From NCBI GenBank assembly GCA_937925605.1, contig CALALV010000107.1:1-64000 (forward strand): a stretch of DNA of 64,000 nt. The letters are read 5' to 3'. Positions 43,591-53,307 of the stretch are shown one piece after another; position 1 is the first letter of the stretch, and the number at the start of each line of letters is the position of its first letter. A model generated the notes under the pieces. It ran no database searches. It saw only the letters and a program-made list of their open reading frames with translations, and had not been told where the DNA came from. The position numbers and the translations under genes were made by a program. Source of the DNA: an uncultured Woeseia sp. (GTDB lineage: Bacteria > Pseudomonadota > Gammaproteobacteria > Steroidobacterales > Woeseiaceae).

Positions 43591-44027
43591 GCGTCGCGGA
43601 ACGGAAGGCGCAGCCGAACCCGCTGATCGAGCGGCTGGTCGCGGAGCTCGGCTATCCCGTCATCGACCTCGCCGGTCACGATGCCTTCGTCGCCCGGCCC
43701 GGCATGAACGTGCTGTTCTTCCCGGGCGACCCGGCGACCGTGCGCGACGCGACCGACGTCGCGGTCGTGCTGCCCGAGCTGGTCGCGACCTTCGCCGGCC
43801 GGCTCGCACCGGGCGTCGTTCTCGACGTTTACGGCGACGGCCTTGCGCTCAAGCGCCGCTACGGCTTCAGCGAGTACCCGGCGCTGGTCTTCGTGCGCGG
43901 CGGCGGCTGGGTCGGCACGCTGACCCGGATCCGCGACTGGTCCGAGTACCTGTCCGCGATCGCCGCGCTGTTCGACACGGAGCCGCGGCGGCCGCCGGGC
44001 TTTCCGGTAGCGGTGGCGCCGGCCTGA
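43587..44027 (+). CDS. hyaE: HyaE/HupG-type hydrogenase maturation chaperone
   Basis: The 146-aa protein starts at a GTG overlapping the hyaD stop by 4 nt. It has a thioredoxin-like fold without CxxC: NVLFFPGDPATVRDATDVAVVLPEL, then YGFSEYPALVFVRGGGWVGTL. This is the HupG/HyaE family, proposed to bind the Tat signal of the small subunit before export. The operon position fits. Confidence 0.85.
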   Translation: MSVAERKAQPNPLIERLVAELGYPVIDLAGHDAFVARPGMNVLFFPGDPATVRDATDVAVVLPELVATFAGRLAPGVVLDVYGDGLALKRRYGFSEYPALVFVRGGGWVGTLTRIRDWSEYLSAIAALFDTEPRRPPGFPVAVAPA

Positions 44028-44052
44028 TTGCGCGGCGCGAGGAGGCGACCGG

Positions 44053-44919
44053 GTGGAATTCAAGCAGGTACCGATCCGCGTCATCGGCCCGGGCAGCCAG
44101 CCGGCCGAAGCCGACGGGCAGCGGGCGAACTACATCGACATGCCCGGCGACATGTGGACCTACCGGCCGCCGCCGATGCCCGAACCGGACGAGGTCCGCC
44201 ACCTGGCCGGCGCGCGCGAGTCGATGCGCTGGCTCAAGCGGGCGCTGGCCGACTGCGGCGACGGCTCCGTGTCGCGGCTCGCGGACCTGTCCGCGCTCGA
44301 CGACGACGACCGCGAACTGGTCAACCAGCTGCTCGGCGAGGGCGAGGTCAGCCTGAGTTTCGATGCCGGTTTCCGGGTCCGCGCCCAGGAGTCCGTGCTG
44401 GCGGGCGTCTGGCGCAGCCTGTTCGTCGACGACGATGAGCGCGTCGTAGCCGACGTGCTCGAGGTCGCCGCCGTGCCGCAGCTGGTCTACCGGCAGGACG
44501 GCCGCGATCGTGCAATCGACACGGACTGTGGCGACCTGCCCGCGGACGTCATCAACGCGCCGGCGATCCTGGTCGAGCTCGAGTCGCGGCTCGCCGCGTA
44601 TGCCGCGAGCGGCCGGCCGCACGAGGTGAACCTGACGCTGCTGCCGCTCACGGACGCGGACCTCGCGTTCCTCGACGCGCGGCTCGGCCGCGGTCCGGTC
44701 GACACGCTGTCGCGCGCCTACGGCCAGTGCCAGGTCGTCAGCACGGCGGTGCCGAACCTGTGGTGGGTACGCTTCTTCAACTCGATGGGCACGCCGATCC
44801 TGACCACGCTCGAGGTCGTCGACGTGCCGGCCGTGCTGCGGGCCGCGCCGGAGGACCTGCGCGACTCGGCCGCGCGCCTCGACGCCATGCTCGCGCCCTA
44901 CTGGGACGAATTCCGGTGA
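44053..44919 (+). CDS. hupH: HupH/HyaF hydrogenase assembly protein
   Basis: The 288-aa protein shows the HupH/HyaF pattern, including LLGEGEVSLSF near residue 95 and PNLWWVRFFNSMGTPILTTLEV near residue 235. It is needed for maturation of the small subunit. The GTG start at 44053 follows ggaggcgac. It overlaps the rubredoxin gene by 4 nt. Confidence 0.88.
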   Translation: MEFKQVPIRVIGPGSQPAEADGQRANYIDMPGDMWTYRPPPMPEPDEVRHLAGARESMRWLKRALADCGDGSVSRLADLSALDDDDRELVNQLLGEGEVSLSFDAGFRVRAQESVLAGVWRSLFVDDDERVVADVLEVAAVPQLVYRQDGRDRAIDTDCGDLPADVINAPAILVELESRLAAYAASGRPHEVNLTLLPLTDADLAFLDARLGRGPVDTLSRAYGQCQVVSTAVPNLWWVRFFNSMGTPILTTLEVVDVPAVLRAAPEDLRDSAARLDAMLAPYWDEFR

Positions 44920-45131
44920 GCCGCCCCGCGGACCGGCTGCGCGACGACGCCCGCCTCGAGTGCCGCATCTGCTGGTACCTCTACGACCCGGCCGAGGGCG
45001 ACCCGCTGGAACAGGTGCCGCCCGGCACGCCGTTCGCGGAACTGCCCGCGCACTGGCGCTGCCCGCAGTGCGACGCCGGGACGGAACAGTTCCTGCCGGC
45101 GGAGTTTCCCGATGCGCCCGGGGCCGGCTGA
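44916..45131 (+). CDS. hupI: Rubredoxin HupI
   Basis: This 71-aa protein has the two Fe-binding pairs CRIC and CPQC spaced as in rubredoxins, with the conserved YDPAEGDP and PPGTPFAELP. Rubredoxins of hydrogenase operons protect or help assemble iron-sulfur clusters of the oxygen-tolerant small subunit. The GTG overlaps hupH by 4 nt, and its end overlaps the next gene by 20 nt. Confidence 0.92.
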   Translation: MSRPADRLRDDARLECRICWYLYDPAEGDPLEQVPPGTPFAELPAHWRCPQCDAGTEQFLPAEFPDAPGAG

Positions 45132-45561
45132 ACTCGTCGCAGGCTTTCGCAGGATCCGGCGGGAGCGCATGCGCGGCCTGCCGTTCGTAAACCCGGCGCT
45201 CGAGGTCGAGGCGATCGGCTTCCGCCCGGACGGTCCGCATCGCGTCGGCGTGCTGCTGACCCCCTGGTTCATGAACCTGGTCCTGCTGCCGGGCGACGAC
45301 GGCTGGGACGCCGCCGCGCCGGGCGACCGGCTGGTCCACGCGCTGCCGGCCGGGCAGCTGGAATTCACGGTCAATCGCGACGAGCAGCTCGGCACGTTCC
45401 TGAGCGCCGTGTTGCTGTCGTCCGTCGCGGACTTCCCCGACCAGCGCAGCGCGCGGGCGGTTGCGCGGGAGGTCGTGCAGCAGGTGTTCGCGCCGCCGGC
45501 CGCGGCCGGCGGCCGGCCGATCGGTCGTCGCGAACTGCTGACCGGGCGACGGGCAAGCTGA
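45112..45561 (+). CDS. hybE: HybE/HupJ hydrogenase chaperone
   Basis: The 149-aa protein matches HybE/HupJ: PFVNPALEVEAIGF, LLTPWFMNLVLLP and the TFLSAVLLSSVADF segment. It is a Tat proofreading or assembly factor for the hydrogenase large subunit. It overlaps hupI by 20 nt and hypA by 1 nt. Confidence 0.9.
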   Translation: MRPGPAELVAGFRRIRRERMRGLPFVNPALEVEAIGFRPDGPHRVGVLLTPWFMNLVLLPGDDGWDAAAPGDRLVHALPAGQLEFTVNRDEQLGTFLSAVLLSSVADFPDQRSARAVAREVVQQVFAPPAAAGGRPIGRRELLTGRRAS

Positions 45562-45959
45562 TGCACGAACTGTCGGTCTGCAACGCGCTGCTCGAGCGGG
45601 TCGGGCAAATCGCCCGCGAGCGCGGCGCGCGCGCCGTGACCCGCATCGAGCTCCGCATCGGCCCGCTGGCCGGGATCGAGACGCCGCTCCTGCTGCGCGC
45701 CTGGCCGCTGGCCGCCGCCGGCACGCTCGCCGAATACGCGGAACTCGTCGTCGGCAGCGCGGACCTGCGCGTGCGCTGCACCCGCTGCGGCCGGGAATCG
45801 CGCGCGCTGCCGAATCGACTGCTGTGCGGGCACTGCGGCGACTTCCGCACGCGGATCGTCAGCGGCGAGGACCTGCTGCTCCAGCGCCTGGAGCTCGCCG
45901 GCGTCGCTTCGCCGCGCGGCCGCGGCGGCGAGGAGCGCGCCGAGACGGCCGTTGGCTGA
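45561..45959 (+). CDS. hypA: Nickel-insertion protein HypA
   Basis: This 132-aa protein begins MHELSVCNAL, with the nickel-binding N-terminal His. It has a zinc site formed by CTRCG and CGHCG. It hands nickel to the large subunit with HypB. It ends the plus-strand operon; the stop at 45959 abuts the convergent glutamate-cysteine ligase gene ending at 45960. The C-terminal 15 residues look like poorly conserved extension. Confidence 0.93.
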   Translation: MHELSVCNALLERVGQIARERGARAVTRIELRIGPLAGIETPLLLRAWPLAAAGTLAEYAELVVGSADLRVRCTRCGRESRALPNRLLCGHCGDFRTRIVSGEDLLLQRLELAGVASPRGRGGEERAETAVG

Positions 45960-47435
45960 TCAGGACCAGCGGGCGATCGGCAGGCCGGTCGCGACGTTGG
46001 CCAGGTATTCCTCCACGAGTTCGGCGAGTGCCTCGGGCCGCTGTCGCCCGTCGAGGCGGTGCAGCGCGCGGCGTTGCCAGCGCGCCGGGCTGATGCCCCG
46101 CTCGAGGCGTTCCCCGATGACCCCGAGGTAGCGGGCGCGCTCGCCCGCGGCAACGCCCAGCATCGCGAGGCCCTCGTCGGCGACCGGCAAGAGCTCGGCG
46201 CACAGCGCGGCGACCGGCCGCGGCACCGGCGACGACTCGTCGAGGTCCGGCCACAGCAGCTCGGCATCGAGACCGCGCTGGGCCGCGCGGTAGAAGTTGT
46301 ATTCCGCGTAGCGGAACGGCAGCGCCGGCAACAGGCGCCCGATGCGCTCGCTCATGCCGATCGTGAGGCCGACGAGGAACGCCGCGTTGGCCAGCATGTC
46401 GATCGGCGTCGGCCCGGACGGCAGCGAGCGCAGCTCGATGCGCAGGTGGCCGCCGCCGGCCGCGTCGTAGACGGGCCGGTTCCAGTTCCAGATCGTGCCC
46501 TGTTGCAGCCGCAGCTCGAGCAGCTCGGGCACGCCGCCGGCCGCGAGCACGTCGAGCGGCCGTTCGTCCGAGTGCAGCGGGATCACGATCGGGTACAGGT
46601 GGCAGGATTCGGCAAACAGCTCCCAGGCACCCTCGCGGATCCAGCCGTGGCCGAACGGCACGCGCGCGGCACGGCGCCATTCGTAGCTCGACCGACCGCG
46701 GGTGTCGACGGACTGCTTGAACAGCGCGATGCGCGTTTCGTCCCAGAGCTCGTGGCCGAGCAGGAACGGCGAGTTCGCGGCGACGGCGAGCGCGAGCGGC
46801 GTGACCAGCTGCGCGGCGTTGTAGCGCTTCGCGAAGTCGCGCGGGTCGACGCGCAGGTGTAGCTGGAACGACGTGTTCGCGCCCTCGATCGTCACGCTGT
46901 CGAAGGTCGTATCCAGCGGTTCGGCGCCGTCGATGCGGATGCGGAAGTCTTCCTGCCGGATGCGCCGCAGGCCGGCGGCGAGCGCCCGGTAGCGCGGCAG
47001 GTCGGTCATCGCGTCGGACTGCAGCTCCGCCTGCTCCAGCGTCGGCACGATGCCGATCGGCAGGATACGCCCGTCGAGTTCGGCCGCGGTGCCCGCGATG
47101 GCCTCGAGCGCCTGTTCGAGTTCCGCCTGCATCGCCGAGAACGGGCTACCGGCGGCCGCGACCGGCGCCAGGTTGTATTCGAGGTTGAAGCAGTCGATCT
47201 CCAGCTGCCACTGCGGGTTCAGCGCGCGTTCGAGCACGGTGCCGTTGCCCGGCATGACGTGTGCATCGCGGCCCACGATCGACATCTCCAGTTCCGCGCC
47301 GAGGCTCGTTTCCCCGGCGCCGAAATCGTCGCGCTGCAGCAGCCGCGCCAGCGCCTCCAGGTTTTCGCGCAGGCGCCGCCCGGCCTCGGCGTACTCGTGT
47401 TCCTCGAATTCCCAGCGATCGATGTTGATGCCCAT
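45960..47435 (-). CDS. Glutamate-cysteine ligase (GCS2-type)
   Basis: The 491-aa protein is of the GCS2 carboxylate-amine ligase family. It has the N-terminal LGAELEMSIVG with conserved acidic residues, NLEYNLAPV, TSFQLHLRVDP and LRIELRSLPSGPTPIDML. It would make gamma-glutamylcysteine, the first step of glutathione synthesis, though assignment of substrate within the family is not certain (YbdK-like members exist). Its start is 3 nt after the stop of the Kef-like antiporter gene, so the two are translationally coupled. Confidence 0.75.
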   Translation of the reverse strand: MGINIDRWEFEEHEYAEAGRRLRENLEALARLLQRDDFGAGETSLGAELEMSIVGRDAHVMPGNGTVLERALNPQWQLEIDCFNLEYNLAPVAAAGSPFSAMQAELEQALEAIAGTAAELDGRILPIGIVPTLEQAELQSDAMTDLPRYRALAAGLRRIRQEDFRIRIDGAEPLDTTFDSVTIEGANTSFQLHLRVDPRDFAKRYNAAQLVTPLALAVAANSPFLLGHELWDETRIALFKQSVDTRGRSSYEWRRAARVPFGHGWIREGAWELFAESCHLYPIVIPLHSDERPLDVLAAGGVPELLELRLQQGTIWNWNRPVYDAAGGGHLRIELRSLPSGPTPIDMLANAAFLVGLTIGMSERIGRLLPALPFRYAEYNFYRAAQRGLDAELLWPDLDESSPVPRPVAALCAELLPVADEGLAMLGVAAGERARYLGVIGERLERGISPARWQRRALHRLDGRQRPEALAELVEEYLANVATGLPIARWS

Positions 47436-47438
47436 GCG

Positions 47439-48851
47439 TCAGCCCGCCTCTCCCTGCTGTCCCGGTGTATGATCCTGCGGCCCCCGGCCGAGCAGGGCCT
47501 TGAGCCACGGCGGCGTAGCCACCGTCGTCACGATGACCATCAGCACGATGGCGGCGAAGACCGCGTCGTCGACGACGCCGAGCGTGCGGCCTATGGCGGC
47601 GAACACCAGGCCGACCTCGCCCCGCGGCAGCATGCCCACCCCGATCGCGAGGTTCCTCTGCGAGCGGCGCGCCCCGAGCCCGGCCAGCAGCTTGCCGACG
47701 GTCGCCGCCAGCAACAGCCCGCCGGCCAGCACGATAATCGGCCAGGACAGAAAGCTCTCCAGCTTGACCTGCATGCCCATCAGTACGAAGAAAATCGGCA
47801 CGAGAATGACCTCGAGCGGCATGATCAGCTCGCGCACCGTCAACGGGCGCTGGCCACCATTGACCTTGTGCGTCTTGAAGTATCCGTCGTGAATGACGAC
47901 GCCGGCGGCGAACGCGCCGATGATGGTTGCCAGCCCGGCCAGGTTCGTGGCCCAGGCCAGCAGCATGACGAACATGTAGGACGTGAACATCTTCGCCTCG
48001 ACGACGTCGAGGCGGCTCATCAGGTTCGCGGCGGAGCGCACGATCGCCGGCCCCAGCCCGATCGCCAGCCCGAGGAACAACGTGGAGCTCGCGACCACGA
48101 GGGCGATCTCGCCGAGCTGGACACTGCCGCTGACGACGATGCCCGTGACGACGGCCAGCATCACGAGTCCGAGTATGTCGTCGACGACCGCCGCGCCCAG
48201 CACGATCCGGCCCTCCTGCGAATGCAGCTGGCCCATCTCGCGCATGACGTTCGCGGTGATGCCGACGCTGGTGGCGACGAGCGTCGCGGCGACGAACAAT
48301 TTCGCGTTCAGTTCCATCTCCGGCTGCAGCAGGCTGATCGCGACGAAGCCCAGCCCGATCGGCAGCACGACGCCGATGATCGCCACCCGCATCGAGTCCG
48401 CGCCGACCTTGCGCAGCTCCGCGATCTCGGTCTCGATGCCGACCATGAACAGCATGAAGATGATCCCGTAGCGCGAGAAGATGTCGACCGCGTGCGCCAC
48501 CTGCATGACCTCGCCGCCGCGCGGCCCGGTGATGATGCGCGCGAGCTCCGCGCCCTTGTCGGGGCCGAACAGGCCGGCGGCCGCCTCGTCGATCGGGCGC
48601 CCGGCCAGCGACTGGTTGATGATGTCGAAAACGCCCGGTCCCTCGCGCAGCACGGCGACGAGGTCGAAGCCGAGCAGCCAGGCGACGTTGCCGAGCAGGA
48701 CGCCCATCAGCAGTTCGCCGAGGACGGTCGGCTGGCCCGAGCGCCGTGCCAGCACGCGGCCGAGGATCGCGAAGGCGAGCACGCTTGTGACGCCGAGTAT
48801 GACCGGGGCGACCGGGTCCCCGTGGCTCACCGCTGCGCTGACCGCCGCCAC
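47439..48851 (-). CDS. Kef-type CPA2 cation:proton antiporter
   Basis: The 470-aa protein has about twelve transmembrane helices with the CPA2 motifs: GVLLGNVAWLLGFD, the active-site region AAVVDDILGLVML and GMLPRGEVGLVFAAIG. It lacks the C-terminal TrkA-N/RCK domain of KefB and KefC. The GTG at 48851 is 5 nt past the hypE stop; a second GTG at 48830 is an alternative. It would exchange K+ or Na+ for protons. It sits directly upstream of glutamate-cysteine ligase; Kef exchangers are gated by glutathione, which makes the pairing interesting. Confidence 0.85.
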   Translation of the reverse strand: MAAVSAAVSHGDPVAPVILGVTSVLAFAILGRVLARRSGQPTVLGELLMGVLLGNVAWLLGFDLVAVLREGPGVFDIINQSLAGRPIDEAAAGLFGPDKGAELARIITGPRGGEVMQVAHAVDIFSRYGIIFMLFMVGIETEIAELRKVGADSMRVAIIGVVLPIGLGFVAISLLQPEMELNAKLFVAATLVATSVGITANVMREMGQLHSQEGRIVLGAAVVDDILGLVMLAVVTGIVVSGSVQLGEIALVVASSTLFLGLAIGLGPAIVRSAANLMSRLDVVEAKMFTSYMFVMLLAWATNLAGLATIIGAFAAGVVIHDGYFKTHKVNGGQRPLTVRELIMPLEVILVPIFFVLMGMQVKLESFLSWPIIVLAGGLLLAATVGKLLAGLGARRSQRNLAIGVGMLPRGEVGLVFAAIGRTLGVVDDAVFAAIVLMVIVTTVATPPWLKALLGRGPQDHTPGQQGEAG

Positions 48852-48856
48852 CGTCG

Positions 48857-49858
48857 TCAGCAGATGCGCGGCAACGGATCGTCCTCGAGTTCCTCGAGGA
48901 AGCGCTCGCCGCCGAGATCCGTTTCCAGGATGACCCGTGCAGAGCGGGCCGACACGCGGCCGATGCGCGCGGCCTCCGCTCCCTGCGGCAGCGCGCGCCA
49001 GGCGGCCAGCGCCGGTTCTTCGGCCTCCGGCGCGACCACCGCCACGACCCGGCCCTCGCAGGCGAGGTACCACGGGTCGTAGCCCAGCATGTCGCAGACG
49101 GCGCGCACCTGCTCGCGCACCGGGATCGTCGGCTCGAGCGTGACGCCGTGCCCGGCCGCGCGCGCGATCTCGTGCACGACGGAGGCAATGCCGCCGCGGG
49201 TCGGGTCGCGCATGAAGCGCAGCCCGTCGATACGCACGAGCGCCTCGGTCAGCGGCAGCACGGAGGCGGCGTCGGAGACCAGCGTGCCGCTCAGCCCGAA
49301 CTCCTCGCGCGCGAGCATCACGGCCGTGCCGTGATCGCCGACCGGCCCGCTGACCAGCAGCACGTCGCCTTCGCGTATCGCCGCGAGCGAGGGCCGCAGC
49401 CCGTGCCGGCGCAGGCCGACCCCGGTCGTCGCCAGGTACAGTCCCCCGCCTTCGCCCTGGCGCAGCACCTTCGTGTCGCCGGCGCAGACGCGCACGCCGA
49501 CCTCGCGTGCGGCGGCCGCCAGGCTGGCGACGATGCGGTCGAGCCGTGCCACCTCGAAGCCTTCCTCGATGAACGCGTTCAGCGTGAGCCACAGCGGCCG
49601 CGCGCCGGCCACGGCGAGGTCGTTGCAGGTGCCGTGCACGGCCAGCGAGCCGATGTCGCCGCCGGGGAACTCGAGCGGCTGCACCGTGAAGCCGTCGGTG
49701 GTCAGCATGACCTCGCCGTCGCCGAGCGCGACGGGCACGGCATCCGCCTGCACGTCGAGGCCGTCGCCGCCGAGGTGGCGCTGGAACACGGACTCGATCA
49801 GCTCGCGCATGAAGCGCCCGCCGTTGCCGTGCGCCAGCGAGATGTGCTCGTCATCCAT
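48857..49858 (-). CDS. hypE: Hydrogenase maturation protein HypE
   Basis: The 333-aa protein has AHGNGGRFM, TTDGFTVQPLEFPGGDIG and RDPTRGGIASVVHE, and ends in PRIC. The terminal cysteine is the site where the carbamoyl group from HypF is turned into thiocyanate, the cyanide donor for the iron. It overlaps hypF by 8 nt. Confidence 0.96.
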   Translation of the reverse strand: MDDEHISLAHGNGGRFMRELIESVFQRHLGGDGLDVQADAVPVALGDGEVMLTTDGFTVQPLEFPGGDIGSLAVHGTCNDLAVAGARPLWLTLNAFIEEGFEVARLDRIVASLAAAAREVGVRVCAGDTKVLRQGEGGGLYLATTGVGLRRHGLRPSLAAIREGDVLLVSGPVGDHGTAVMLAREEFGLSGTLVSDAASVLPLTEALVRIDGLRFMRDPTRGGIASVVHEIARAAGHGVTLEPTIPVREQVRAVCDMLGYDPWYLACEGRVVAVVAPEAEEPALAAWRALPQGAEAARIGRVSARSARVILETDLGGERFLEELEDDPLPRIC

Positions 49859-52184
49859 CGGCGTTCGACCCTGCCTGGCGCGCGGCGACCTCGAGCAGCT
49901 GGCCCACGCTGATGGCCGCGTCGTTCGCCGGCAGGCGCTCGGGCAGGTGCACGCGGAAGCCCTCGGCGGTGAGCCGGTTGGCAGCGTGCGCGGTCAGGAC
50001 GCGGTTCTGGAACACGCCGCCGCAAAGGCCCACGTGACGGACGCCGTGCAGCTCGCGCAGCGCGCGCGCCTGGTCGACGACGATGCCGGCCAGGCTCGCG
50101 TGGAAATCCTCGGCACGCGCATGCGCACCGCGCCGGCGGTCGGTGAGCCGCGCGAGCAGCGGTGCCCAGTCGCTGCGCAATATACCGTCCGGGTCCGCTG
50201 CGAGCGGCAGCGCCTGCGGCGTGCCGGGGTGCTCGCAGGCGGCCTCGAGCCGCATCGGCCCGGCCGCTTCGAAACTGACGGTGTCGATGCCGAGCAACAG
50301 CGCCGCGGCCGCGTCGAACAGGCGGCCCGCGCTGCTCGTGGACGCGCAGTTCAGGTTGCGCCGCCACGCGGCCGCGGCAAGCCCGTCGCGGTCGGCGGCG
50401 GGCTCGAAGCGCAGGCCCGCCTCCCACATCAGTGCCGCGGCGCTGCGCCAGGGCTCGCGCCCGGCACGTTCGCCGCCGGGCAGGCGGAACGGCCTGAGAC
50501 TTGCGACCCGGCGCCACGCGCCTGGCCCCCCGAGCAGCGCCTCGCCGCCCCACAGGCTGCCGTCCTCGCCGAGGCCCACGCCGTCCCAGGTAAAGGCGAG
50601 CAGCGCTTCGTCGGGACGGCACTCGGCAGCCAGCGCCGAGGCGTGCGCGCGGTGGTGCCAGACCGTCTCGACCGGCAGGCCGCTGGCCTCGGCAAAGCGA
50701 TGCGTCCCGTAGCGCGGGTGCGCGTCGCACGCGATCCACCGCGCTTCGATGCCGTAGAGCCGCTGCAGGTCCGCGGCAATGCGTTCGAGTACCTCGAGGC
50801 TGCGCGGGCTGTCCATCTCGCCGATGTGCGGCGAAAGCACGGCACGGTCGCCCCAGCCGAGCGCGATCGTGCCCTTCATGTGCGCGCCGACCGCGAGCAC
50901 GGGCTCGGCCAGCGGCACCGGCAGTTCGAGTTCGAGCGGCGTGGCGCCGCGCCCGAGGCGCACGGGACGGAGGCGCCCGGCGATGCGGCGCAGCACCGAG
51001 TCGTCGGCGGGCCGCACGATCCGCCGGTCGTGGTGCAGGAATGCATCGGCAACCGTGCCCAGGCGCCGGGCCGCGTCGCGCCGGCGGGTCAGCACCGGTT
51101 CGCCGCCGAGGTTGCCGGAGGTCGCGACCACGGGTCGGCCGAAGTCCGCTAGCAGCAGTTCGTGCAGCGGGCTGTAGGGCAGGAACACGCCGAGTTCCGT
51201 CAGTCCAGGCGCGACGTTTGCCGCGATGCCGCGGCTGCCCAGCGCGCGCGCCAGCACTATCGGCCGGTCGGGCGCGAGCAGGCGCCGCGCGGACTCTGTG
51301 TCGAGGCGCACGGCGCGGCGCAGCTCGGCGAGCCCGTCTTCGCCGCCGAGCGGGAACATCACAGCGAGTGGCTTTTCCGGGCGCTGCTTGCGCTGCCGCA
51401 GGCGCTGGACGGCGTCGGCGCGCGCCGCATCGCACAGCAGGTGGTAGCCGCCGATGCCGCGCACGGCGAGGATGTTGCCGCCGCGCAGGCAGGCCAGCGC
51501 GGCCGCGAGCGCCGCCTCGCCTTCGACGGCCGTCGTGCCCGCCGCCTCGAAGTGCAACGACGGCCCGCAGGCCGGGCACGCGACCGGTTCGGCGTGGAAG
51601 CGGCGGTCAGCCGGGTCGCGGTACTCGGCGGCGCAGGCCGGGCACAGCGGGAATTCCGCCATGCTCGTGTTCGCGCGGTCGTAGGGCAGGGACTCGATCA
51701 GCGTGTAGCGCGGTCCGCACTGCGTGCAGTTGATGAACGGGTAGCGGTGGCGGCGGTCGCCCGGGTCGTGCAGCTCACGGCAGCAGTCGTCGCACATGAA
51801 ATAGTCGGGCGGGATGTGCACGCGCGCATCCGCGCTCGAACGGCTCGGCAAGATGTCGAAGCCCGGGCCGTCGTTCGCCGCGGCCGGCGTACCGGCGACG
51901 AGCACGGGGCGCGCGAGCGGCGGCGCGCGCTCGACGAGGTCGCGGCGGAAGGCCGCGAGGTCGCTCGCGCGGCCGCAGGCGAGGATCTCCACTTCGCCGC
52001 GCCGGTTGCGCACCCAGCCGGAAATGCCGTGACTGATCGCGAGCCGATAGACGAACGGGCGGAAGCCGACACCCTGCACCTGCCCGCCGACAACGAGGTT
52101 CTCGGCGACGAGCCCGGCCCCGGGCGCTTCCGGGACCGCGCCGGCACGCCGCTGCCGCGGACGCCTGGCAGCCGTCTCAGCCAA
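49851..52184 (-). CDS. hypF: Carbamoyltransferase HypF
   Basis: The 777-aa protein starts at a TTG that overlaps the hypD stop. In order it has an acylphosphatase-like domain (VQGVGFRPFVY), two zinc-finger pairs (CDDCC, CTQCG, CPACA, CPACG), a YrdC-like domain (PEKPLAVMFPL and AVRGIGGYHL) and a Kae1-like carbamoyltransferase domain. It carbamoylates HypE, which feeds CN- synthesis for the active site. Length is usual for the family. Confidence 0.95.
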   Translation of the reverse strand: MAETAARRPRQRRAGAVPEAPGAGLVAENLVVGGQVQGVGFRPFVYRLAISHGISGWVRNRRGEVEILACGRASDLAAFRRDLVERAPPLARPVLVAGTPAAANDGPGFDILPSRSSADARVHIPPDYFMCDDCCRELHDPGDRRHRYPFINCTQCGPRYTLIESLPYDRANTSMAEFPLCPACAAEYRDPADRRFHAEPVACPACGPSLHFEAAGTTAVEGEAALAAALACLRGGNILAVRGIGGYHLLCDAARADAVQRLRQRKQRPEKPLAVMFPLGGEDGLAELRRAVRLDTESARRLLAPDRPIVLARALGSRGIAANVAPGLTELGVFLPYSPLHELLLADFGRPVVATSGNLGGEPVLTRRRDAARRLGTVADAFLHHDRRIVRPADDSVLRRIAGRLRPVRLGRGATPLELELPVPLAEPVLAVGAHMKGTIALGWGDRAVLSPHIGEMDSPRSLEVLERIAADLQRLYGIEARWIACDAHPRYGTHRFAEASGLPVETVWHHRAHASALAAECRPDEALLAFTWDGVGLGEDGSLWGGEALLGGPGAWRRVASLRPFRLPGGERAGREPWRSAAALMWEAGLRFEPAADRDGLAAAAWRRNLNCASTSSAGRLFDAAAALLLGIDTVSFEAAGPMRLEAACEHPGTPQALPLAADPDGILRSDWAPLLARLTDRRRGAHARAEDFHASLAGIVVDQARALRELHGVRHVGLCGGVFQNRVLTAHAANRLTAEGFRVHLPERLPANDAAISVGQLLEVAARQAGSNADG

Positions 52185-53307
52185 GTGCCTGCCGCTGGCG
52201 CCTGCCCGGACTCGCGTTGTCGCGGTGGCCGGCGGCCCACCAGATCCGGCATGCGCCCTCGTCGGATACCATGCACGGCCCGATCGGCTTGCGCGGCGTG
52301 CAGGCGACGCCGTACAGGCGGCACTCGTTCGGGTAGATCTTGCCGAGCACGACGCGCGCGCAGTCGCAGCCCGGCGGCATCTCGCCCACGCGCTTGCGCG
52401 CCGGGTCCGCGTGCGACGCGAAGACACGGCGGGCGTCGTGCGCGGCGTACTCGTCGCGCAGCGCGTATCCGGAGGCCGGGATCGTGCCGATGCCGCGCCA
52501 GTTCGCGTCCACTACGCGCATCGTCCGGCGGAGCTGGCGGCGCGCTTCCGGGTTGCCGCCGGGGCGCACGACCTCGGGATAGCAGTTCTCGAGCCGCGGC
52601 CGGCCGTCGGCCAGCTGCTTCAGCACCGACACCATCGCCGCCAGCAGCGTGTCCGGGCGGAAGCCTGCGATCGCCGCCGGGATGCCGTGACGCCCGGCGA
52701 CGAACGCCCATTCCTCCGGGCCCATCACGGTCGAGACGTGGCCGGGTGCGATCAGTGCGTCGAAACCGGGCTTTCCGGACTCCAGCAGCATCGCGACCGC
52801 GGGCCAGGTCAGGCGCCCGGACAGCAGCACGAGCAGGTTGTCCGGCACGCCCTCGGCGAGCATCGCGGCGACCGGCGCGGTCGTCGTCTCGAAGCCGGCC
52901 GCGAAGAACACGACGCGCCGTCCCGGCATCGCGCGCGCGAGGCGCACCGCGTCGAGCGGCGACGCGACCGGCCGTATATCGGCGCCCGCCGCGCGCGCCT
53001 GTTCCAGCGAACGCGGTTCGCGCCGCGGCGCGTTGACCGGCACGCGCAGCATGTCGCCGAACGCGACCAGCACCAGGTCCTCGTGCAGGGCGAGCTGGAT
53101 CGCCTCGTAGACGTCCTCTTCCGGGCAGATGCACACCGGGCAGCCGGGCCCGGGTACCAGCTCGATCTGTTCCGGGATCGCGGCGCGCAGCCCGGCGACC
53201 GAGATCGCGCGCTCGTGCCCGCCGCAGACGTTCATGATGCGCACCGGCCGCGCGAGCGGCAGCGCGCGCAGTGCGGCCAGCCAGTCCGCGGCCGACTTAG
53301 TGCTCAT
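52177..53307 (-). CDS. hypD: HypD, Fe-(CN)2CO assembly scaffold
   Basis: This 376-aa protein has MNVCGGHE, GPGCPVCI, FFAAGFETTTAPVA and the C-terminal cysteine set PPGCDCARVVLG, NECRLYGV and CTPRKPIGPC. It binds the Fe(CN)2CO unit with HypC. It overlaps hypF by 8 nt and hypB by 4 nt. Confidence 0.96.
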   Translation of the reverse strand: MSTKSAADWLAALRALPLARPVRIMNVCGGHERAISVAGLRAAIPEQIELVPGPGCPVCICPEEDVYEAIQLALHEDLVLVAFGDMLRVPVNAPRREPRSLEQARAAGADIRPVASPLDAVRLARAMPGRRVVFFAAGFETTTAPVAAMLAEGVPDNLLVLLSGRLTWPAVAMLLESGKPGFDALIAPGHVSTVMGPEEWAFVAGRHGIPAAIAGFRPDTLLAAMVSVLKQLADGRPRLENCYPEVVRPGGNPEARRQLRRTMRVVDANWRGIGTIPASGYALRDEYAAHDARRVFASHADPARKRVGEMPPGCDCARVVLGKIYPNECRLYGVACTPRKPIGPCMVSDEGACRIWWAAGHRDNASPGRRQRQALG

